From Ruminococcus sp. (GTDB lineage Bacteria; Bacillota; Clostridia; Oscillospirales; Ruminococcaceae), in assembly GCA_017441505.1 (NCBI GenBank), contig JAFRXL010000043.1, forward strand, positions 124,001-188,000: a stretch of 64,000 nt of DNA. Reading direction: 5' to 3'. Numbering within the stretch: the stretch's first letter is position 1; every line of letters starts with the position of its first letter. Made by a program: the position numbers and the translations under genes. This document shows, one piece after another, positions 58,844 to 64,000 of the stretch. The notes beneath the pieces were generated by a model. The model ran no database searches. It worked only from the letters and a program-made list of their open reading frames with translations, and was not told the DNA's origin.

Positions 58844-60835
58844 ATGCAGAGAATAGGTGTATTTGTCTGTCATTGCGGAACGAATATAGCTGCAACAGTT
58901 GACGTGAAAGCTGTCGCAGAGGCACTCGGTCACGAGCCGGGAGTAGTCATCTCCCAGGACTATCAGTATATGTGTTCTGAATCGGGACAGAATCTCGTAA
59001 AGAACGCTATAAAAGAACACAGCCTTACCGGTGTTGTAATATGTTCATGCTCACCAAGAATGCATGAGAACACTTTCAGAAAAGCAGCAGCTGCTGCCGG
59101 ACTTAACCCATACCTCGTAGAGATAGCAAATATCCGTGAACAGTGTTCATGGATACACAAGGATATAGCTACAGCCTCTGAAAAAGCAATAATCCTCGGC
59201 AGAGCTGCCATAGCTAAGGTACATCTCAATGCACCTCTTATAGCAGGCGAAAGTCCTGTAGCCAAGAGAGCTCTCGTTATCGGCGGAGGTATCGCAGGTA
59301 TCCAGACTGCTCTTGATATTGCAGAAGCAGGATTCGATGTTGACATCGTAGAAAAACAGCCTACTATCGGCGGTAAAATGGCTCAGATAGACAAGACTTT
59401 CCCGACTCTTGACTGTGCCGCTTGTATCCTTACACCAAAAATGGTCGAGGCTTCACAGAATGAGAAAATACATATCCACTCATTCAGTGAAGTAACAGAT
59501 GTAAAGGGATTCGTAGGTAACTTCACTGTTACAATAAAAAAGAAAGCTCGTTTTGTTGACGAGACTAAGTGTACCGGATGCGGACTTTGTACAGAAAAAT
59601 GTCCTATGAAGAAAGTTCCTAATGAGTTCAATATGGGACTCGATAACAGAACAGCAATATATATCCCTTTTGCTCAGGCAGTACCGAAGGTCGCAACTAT
59701 CGACCCTAATTACTGTATGATGCTTAAAAACGGCAAATGCGGAGTTTGCTCAAAGGTATGTTCAGTCGGAGCTATCAACTATAAGCAGCAGGACAGATTC
59801 ATTGAAGAAAAATACGGTGCTATCGTAGTTGCTACCGGATTCAATCCTATAAAGCTCGATAAATATGATGAATTCGCATATAACCAGTCGCCTGATGTTG
59901 TTACATCACTTGAACTTGAAAGACTTATGAATGCTGCCGGACCTAACGGCGGTACACTCCTTCGTCCTTCTGATAAGACACATCCTCACAAGATAGTATT
60001 TGTGCAGTGCGTTGGTTCAAGATGCGACGACAGCAAGGGTAAGCCTTATTGCTCAAAGATATGCTGTATGTATACAGCTAAGCACGCAATGCTTATCCGT
60101 GAGAAATATCCGGATACAGAAGTATATGTATTCTATATCGACGTTCGTACTCCGGGCAAGAACTTTGACGAGTTCTACCGCAGAGCTGTAGAGCAGTATA
60201 ACGTACATTACATAAAGGGCATGGTCGGCAAGGTAACTCCTAAGAGCGACGGAAAACTTGCAGTTCAGGCGTCTGACCTTCTCTCAAATGAGCAGCTCCA
60301 CATCGATGCTGACATGGTAGTGCTTGCAGCTGCCATTGAACCGGACAAAACTGCACGTCCGCTTGCAACAATGCTCACGACACAAATGGATACAAACGAC
60401 TTCTTCACTGAAGCACATCCTAAGCTTCGTCCTGTAGAGAGTGCAACAGCAGGTATATTCCTTTCCGGTGCCTGTCAGGGTCCAAAGGACATTCCGGAGA
60501 CCGTAGCACAGGCAAGTGCAGCCGCAGCAAAGGCTATCGGACTTCTCTGCAAGAACAGTATTACCTGCAATCCGTGTGTTGCTCATTCAGATGAGCTTAT
60601 GTGCAACGGCTGTTCATCATGCGAAAAGGTTTGTCCATACGGTGCTATCACATATATCGATAAAGAGTTCAGAATGCCTGACAGAACAACTGCAATACGC
60701 AGAGTTGCAAGTGTCAATCCGGCTGTGTGTCAGGGATGCGGAGCTTGTACTGTTGCTTGTCCGTCAGGTGCTATGGACCTCAACGGCTTCTCTAACAGTC
60801 AGATAATGGCGGAGGTAGATGCAATATGCAAATGA
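58844..60835 (+). CDS. hdrA: Heterodisulfide-reductase-like subunit A (FAD, iron-sulfur; flavin-based bifurcation)
   Basis: 663 residues. N-terminal domain with VCHCGTNIAATVDV and CSCSPRMHENTF; FAD Rossmann motif VIGGGIAGIQTALDIAEAG and EKQPTIGGKMAQIDKTFP; the inserted cluster-binding CAACILTPKM; a [4Fe-4S] motif CTGCGLCTEKCPMKK; and two C-terminal ferredoxin motifs, CNGCSSCEKVCPYGA and CQGCGACTVACPSGA. HdrA is the bifurcating flavoprotein in methanogens. RBS AAGGAGGAG. It overlaps the next gene by 10 nt. Confidence 0.94.
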   Translation: MQRIGVFVCHCGTNIAATVDVKAVAEALGHEPGVVISQDYQYMCSESGQNLVKNAIKEHSLTGVVICSCSPRMHENTFRKAAAAAGLNPYLVEIANIREQCSWIHKDIATASEKAIILGRAAIAKVHLNAPLIAGESPVAKRALVIGGGIAGIQTALDIAEAGFDVDIVEKQPTIGGKMAQIDKTFPTLDCAACILTPKMVEASQNEKIHIHSFSEVTDVKGFVGNFTVTIKKKARFVDETKCTGCGLCTEKCPMKKVPNEFNMGLDNRTAIYIPFAQAVPKVATIDPNYCMMLKNGKCGVCSKVCSVGAINYKQQDRFIEEKYGAIVVATGFNPIKLDKYDEFAYNQSPDVVTSLELERLMNAAGPNGGTLLRPSDKTHPHKIVFVQCVGSRCDDSKGKPYCSKICCMYTAKHAMLIREKYPDTEVYVFYIDVRTPGKNFDEFYRRAVEQYNVHYIKGMVGKVTPKSDGKLAVQASDLLSNEQLHIDADMVVLAAAIEPDKTARPLATMLTTQMDTNDFFTEAHPKLRPVESATAGIFLSGACQGPKDIPETVAQASAAAAKAIGLLCKNSITCNPCVAHSDELMCNGCSSCEKVCPYGAITYIDKEFRMPDRTTAIRRVASVNPAVCQGCGACTVACPSGAMDLNGFSNSQIMAEVDAICK

Positions 60836-61272
60836 ATGAAAATAAAGAATTTGAGCCGCTGATAGTTGCATTCTGCTGCAACTGGTGTTCCTATGCAGGA
60901 GCAGATCTTTCCGGTACAAACAGACTTAATTACCCGACTAATGTAAAGATAATCAGAGTTCCTTGTTCATGCAGAGTTAATCCTATGTTTATCCTGCGTG
61001 CTTTCCAGAGAGGTGCAGACGGAGTTATCCTCTGCGGATGTCACCCGGGGGACTGCCACTATACTTCAGGCAACTATTTCACAAGAAGAAGAATGACCCT
61101 TCTTTTCAGTATGCTTGATTTCCTCGGAATTGAAAGAGACAGAACAAGAGTTGAATGGGTATCAGCAGCAGAAGGTGCTAAGTTTGCAGCTACTATGAAT
61201 GAATTCACAGAAGCAGTAAAAAAACTTGGTCCTAACCGCAGATTGGAGGATTTACGATGCAGGAAGCAATAA
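60826..61272 (+). CDS. flxD: MvhD/FlxD-like [2Fe-2S] electron-transfer protein
   Basis: 148 residues. The MvhD fold with FCCNWCSYAGADLSG, RVPCSCRVNP and GCHPGDCHY cysteine motifs. It links a flavoprotein partner to HdrA. In bacterial HdrABC-FlxABCD clusters the corresponding gene is FlxD. ATG 60826 is ten bases from GGAGG (60811-60815). Overlaps the following gene by 16 nt. Confidence 0.88.
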   Translation: MQMNENKEFEPLIVAFCCNWCSYAGADLSGTNRLNYPTNVKIIRVPCSCRVNPMFILRAFQRGADGVILCGCHPGDCHYTSGNYFTRRRMTLLFSMLDFLGIERDRTRVEWVSAAEGAKFAATMNEFTEAVKKLGPNRRLEDLRCRKQ

Positions 61273-62228
61273 TAAATAAAGCAAAACAGCTTCTGGCTGA
61301 CGGCACTGTAGATCGTGTGATCGGCTGGAAAAAGGGAGAGTTCGCTTACGATATTACTCCGGCAGTTTTTGGATCAGCTGAAGAGATAGATGCTGATTTT
61401 GTGTATGATGATTTTACATCTGCCAATGTTTCAAAGTATCTTGTCAAAGAGACTAAGAAAGAGGGAAAGGTCCTTGTTTTCCTTAAACCTTGCGATACAT
61501 ACAGTCTGAATCAGCTCATTAAGGAGCACAGAGTTGACCGTGAAAAGGTATATGTTGTCGGAATACCTGGCGGTCCTAAGCTTGATATTGAAAAGATAAA
61601 GGCTAAGGGCATAAGCGGAATCCTCAGCGTAAAGAATGAGAATTATACTCTGAAAATAGAAACTATCTACGGCGAGGAGACTATGCCGTTCAGCGAGGCT
61701 ATACTCGATAAGTGTGCATCATGCAAGAGCAAAAAGCACGTAGTTTATGACGAGCTGATAGGTGAGGACGGAGAAGTCCTTGAGTCAAACCGCTTCGATA
61801 TGGTGGAACAGCTTGAAAATATGACAGCTGAGGAACGCTATAATTTCTGGAGAGAGCAGCTTTCAAAGTGTATCCGCTGCAATGCGTGCCGCAACGTCTG
61901 TCCTGCCTGCACTTGTGAGAAGTGCGTATTCGATAATCCTACCTCAGGTGTTGAGAATAAGGCTGCTTCAGACAGCTTTGAGGAGAATATGTTCCACATC
62001 ATCCGAGCTTTCCATGTTGCCGGAAGATGTACCGACTGCGGCGAGTGTTCAAGAGTTTGCCCTCAGAATATACCGCTCCACCTCCTCAACAGAAAGTTCA
62101 TCAAGGATATAAATTCGCTTTACGGTGAGTATCAGGCAGGCGAGGATACAACATCCCGTGCTCCGCTTACAAACTATACTTTTGATGACTGCGAAGCAAG
62201 TATCGTACATGAAAGGGGAGTTGAGTAA
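61257..62228 (+). CDS. Iron-sulfur subunit of the Flx complex (F420-hydrogenase beta / 4Fe-4S dicluster type)
   Basis: 323 residues. The N-terminal half resembles FrhB-type proteins (FLKPCDTYSLNQLIKEH, CASCKSKKH); the C-terminal half has two ferredoxin-like motifs, CIRCNACRNVCPACTCEKC and CTDCGECSRVCPQNIP. It should relay electrons between the NAD-binding FlxA and FlxD. Which Flx letter applies is not certain, so no symbol is given. Overlaps its neighbours by 16 nt and 1 nt. Confidence 0.85.
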   Translation: MQEAIINKAKQLLADGTVDRVIGWKKGEFAYDITPAVFGSAEEIDADFVYDDFTSANVSKYLVKETKKEGKVLVFLKPCDTYSLNQLIKEHRVDREKVYVVGIPGGPKLDIEKIKAKGISGILSVKNENYTLKIETIYGEETMPFSEAILDKCASCKSKKHVVYDELIGEDGEVLESNRFDMVEQLENMTAEERYNFWREQLSKCIRCNACRNVCPACTCEKCVFDNPTSGVENKAASDSFEENMFHIIRAFHVAGRCTDCGECSRVCPQNIPLHLLNRKFIKDINSLYGEYQAGEDTTSRAPLTNYTFDDCEASIVHERGVE

Positions 62229-63247
62229 TGCTAAGAATATCACTTGATAAGATCGACGAATTATTTGAAGCTGTAAATTCTCAGCAGGCTCTCTATATCC
62301 CTACTGACCGCAAAGACGGTGCAGCTGAGTACAAAAAGTACGAGAGCGGCATGAAAATGAGCAATAAGCTCAATACAGTCCGCAGTGCAAAAGACTTCTT
62401 CTTCCCACAGACTGAAAATCTTGTAGAGTTCAAGATGGAAGGAAAAAAGATAGAAGTCAAGGACATCAGAGAGGAATCTGAAGATTTCGTTATCTTTGGA
62501 GTTCGTGCCTGCGACGCAAGAAGCTTCACGATCCTTGATAAAGTCTACCTTGTTGAGCCTGTTGACAGCTTCTATAAAAATCGCCGTGACCACGGTACAG
62601 TAGTTACTATGGCTTGTACAAGACCTTCCGAGACCTGTTTCTGTCAGACTTTCGGCATCGACCCTACTGCTCCCGAAGGGGACGCAGCTTGCTGGAGCGA
62701 CGGTTCATTCCTTTATTTCAAAGCAAATACTGACAAGGGACAGAAGTTCATAGATTCTATCAGCTCACTCCTTGATGACGGCGATACCGCTGAGCTTGAC
62801 AAGGCTATAGAAAAGACTAAAACAATAATGTCGAAGCTTCCTCTTGCAAACCTCTCAACAGAGAATTTCGGAGGAGACAAGCTCAACGAATACTTCAATT
62901 CCGATAAGTGGGGAGAGCTTTCTGAAAGCTGTCTCGGCTGCGGTACCTGCACTTTTGTTTGCCCGACCTGTCAGTGCTATGACATCAAGGACTTCAACAC
63001 AGGCGACGGTATCAAGCGTTTCCGCTGCTGGGATTCATGTATGTATTCAGACTTTACCAAAATGGCTCACGGAAATCCAAGACTTACTCAGCTTGAACGT
63101 TTCCGTCAGAGATTCATGCATAAGCTCGTATATTTCCCGAAGAATAATGAGGGAGAATTCGGCTGTGTAGGATGCGGAAGATGTCTTTCCAAGTGTCCTA
63201 TCTCAATGAATATAGTCAAGGTAATGAAAGCATTGGAGGTAAAGTGA
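62228..63247 (+). CDS. 4Fe-4S dicluster protein (AsrA-like), Flx complex subunit
   Basis: 339 residues. A sulfite-reductase-subunit-A-like protein: FPQTENLVEFKM, VIFGVRACDARSF, CTRPSETCFCQTFGID, and two iron-sulfur motifs near the C-terminus, CLGCGTCTFVCPTCQCYD and CVGCGRCLSKCPISMN. In Flx clusters the AsrA-like subunit is adjacent to the AsrB-like NAD(H)/FAD subunit, as here. Overlaps the next gene by 1 nt. Confidence 0.86.
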   Translation: MLRISLDKIDELFEAVNSQQALYIPTDRKDGAAEYKKYESGMKMSNKLNTVRSAKDFFFPQTENLVEFKMEGKKIEVKDIREESEDFVIFGVRACDARSFTILDKVYLVEPVDSFYKNRRDHGTVVTMACTRPSETCFCQTFGIDPTAPEGDAACWSDGSFLYFKANTDKGQKFIDSISSLLDDGDTAELDKAIEKTKTIMSKLPLANLSTENFGGDKLNEYFNSDKWGELSESCLGCGTCTFVCPTCQCYDIKDFNTGDGIKRFRCWDSCMYSDFTKMAHGNPRLTQLERFRQRFMHKLVYFPKNNEGEFGCVGCGRCLSKCPISMNIVKVMKALEVK

Positions 63248-64000
63248 TGAACAGTAACGATACATTGATCCCATATATCGGCGTCGTTACAGATATTCGT
63301 ATCGACACTCCCGATGTAAAAACATTCCGAGTTGAAGCTCCGGAGGGCGGCAAGGTCTTTGAGCATATGCCAGGACAGTGTGCAATGCTTTCTATCCCAG
63401 GTGTAGGCGAGGCAATGTTCTCGATAACATCATCCCCTACAAACAAAGAGTTCATGGAGTTCAGCATCAAGAAGTGCGGATGCCTTACAAACTGGCTCCA
63501 CGCAATGGATGTCGGACAGATGATAACTATCAGAGGACCATACGGCAATGCATTCCCTGTTGAAACAGAGCTCAAGGGAAAAGACCTTCTCTTTATTGCC
63601 GGAGGTATCGGACTTGCTCCGCTTCGTTCGGTTATAAATTACGTCCGTGATAACAGAGATAACTACGGTGATGTTCAGATAGTATACGGCTCACGCTCAA
63701 AGGATGACCTTGTTGATTACAAGGAGATACTCGATGAATGGATGAGCGACAAGGGTATAGACGTAAACCTCACTATCGATAATCCGCAGGAAGGCTGGGA
63801 CGGTCACGTAGGATTCGTTCCTAACTATGTAAAAGAACTTAATCCTTCTACAAGCAAGACTGTTCTCGTCTGCGGACCGCCTATAATGATAAAGTTTACT
63901 CTTGCCGGTCTTAAAGAGCTTGGCTTTACAGAGACTCAGGTGTATACTACTATGGAACTTCGTATGAAATGCGGTGTCGGAAAATGCGGAAGATGCAACA
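63247..64000 (+). CDS. flxA: FAD/NAD(H)-binding oxidoreductase (FlxA / AsrB-like), 3' end outside window
   Basis: 251 codons are visible and the frame is open at 64000. FAD-binding ferredoxin-reductase fold: MPGQCAMLSIPG, EAMFSITSSPTNKEF, the NAD-binding GGIGLAPLRSVI and VYGSRSKDDL, CGPPIMIKF, and the start of a C-terminal [2Fe-2S] loop, MKCGVGKCGRCN. It would take electrons from NAD(P)H for the Hdr complex. The start ATG overlaps the previous stop by 1 nt. Confidence 0.9.
   Translation, partial: MNSNDTLIPYIGVVTDIRIDTPDVKTFRVEAPEGGKVFEHMPGQCAMLSIPGVGEAMFSITSSPTNKEFMEFSIKKCGCLTNWLHAMDVGQMITIRGPYGNAFPVETELKGKDLLFIAGGIGLAPLRSVINYVRDNRDNYGDVQIVYGSRSKDDLVDYKEILDEWMSDKGIDVNLTIDNPQEGWDGHVGFVPNYVKELNPSTSKTVLVCGPPIMIKFTLAGLKELGFTETQVYTTMELRMKCGVGKCGRCN

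Overview
The window looks like a chromosomal segment of a fibre-degrading Ruminococcus (Oscillospiraceae, Bacillota), probably close to R. flavefaciens or R. albus. The reasons are moderate-to-low GC, sigma-A promoters with TTGACA/TATAAT boxes and AGGAGG ribosome sites, a Ruminococcus-type GH130 phosphorylase, and several secreted plant-wall enzymes carrying type-I dockerin modules (the plug of a cellulosome). No cohesin or scaffoldin gene is present here. Species assignment is inference.

Layout: 1-634 is the 5' part of a GH16 beta-glucanase lipoprotein. 804-6603 is an eight-gene, mostly overlapping operon for the late steps of cobalamin synthesis (cobT, cobU, cobS, a short CobU paralogue, cobC, cbiB, cobD, btuR). 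6654-9287 is a calcium-type P-ATPase. 9488-17484 carries two dockerin enzymes (GH43-CBM-dockerin-CE1 and GH30 with two discoidin domains and a dockerin) around ligA. 17840-24792 holds a zinc-ribbon membrane protein, the galK-hypothetical-DUF445 operon, a divergent GH130 mannoside phosphorylase, a Pr6Pr-like membrane protein and a Nudix NADH pyrophosphatase. 24988-29388 is a signalling block: a Pro/Glu-rich secreted protein, rsgI and sigI on the minus strand, then an ECF sigma factor and its zinc-finger anti-sigma on the plus strand. 29622-35623 has a dockerin CE2 esterase, two small membrane proteins, a cyclophilin, and a dockerin/Big2/VanY-like protein. 35751-42382 has a glycerol-1-phosphate dehydrogenase-like gene, HAD phosphatases, a DUF2130 gene, a decayed gene with a small intact partner, dacA and tRNA-Pro(CGG). 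42496-45685 is a dockerin GH9 cellulase downstream of a TrpR-like regulator. 46080-51016 is lon, ysxC, lysA and a VanX-like dipeptidase. 51109-64000 is central metabolism: aconitase, a PARG-like protein, isocitrate dehydrogenase, the redox sensor rex, fumarase, and an hdrBCA plus flx-type cluster that runs off the end.

How the parts fit: the secreted enzymes attack beta-glucan, xylan and its esters, beta-1,6-galactan, cellulose and acetylated xylan. GH130 and GalK handle mannosides and galactose inside the cell. SigI/RsgI is the class of membrane sensor that controls cellulosome genes in Clostridium thermocellum. Here the sigI-rsgI operon and the neighbouring Pro/Glu-rich secreted gene share an ACCCC - 19/20 nt - CGTA promoter-like element, and RsgI lacks the Asn-Pro self-cleavage pair of its family. 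That pair of observations is the best candidate for something undescribed. The right end links an oxidative TCA branch and Rex (NADH sensing) to an HdrABC-FlxABCD-type flavin-based electron-transfer complex.

Limits: all calls rest on reading motifs by eye. No database search, alignment or structure prediction was run, and domain borders are approximate.
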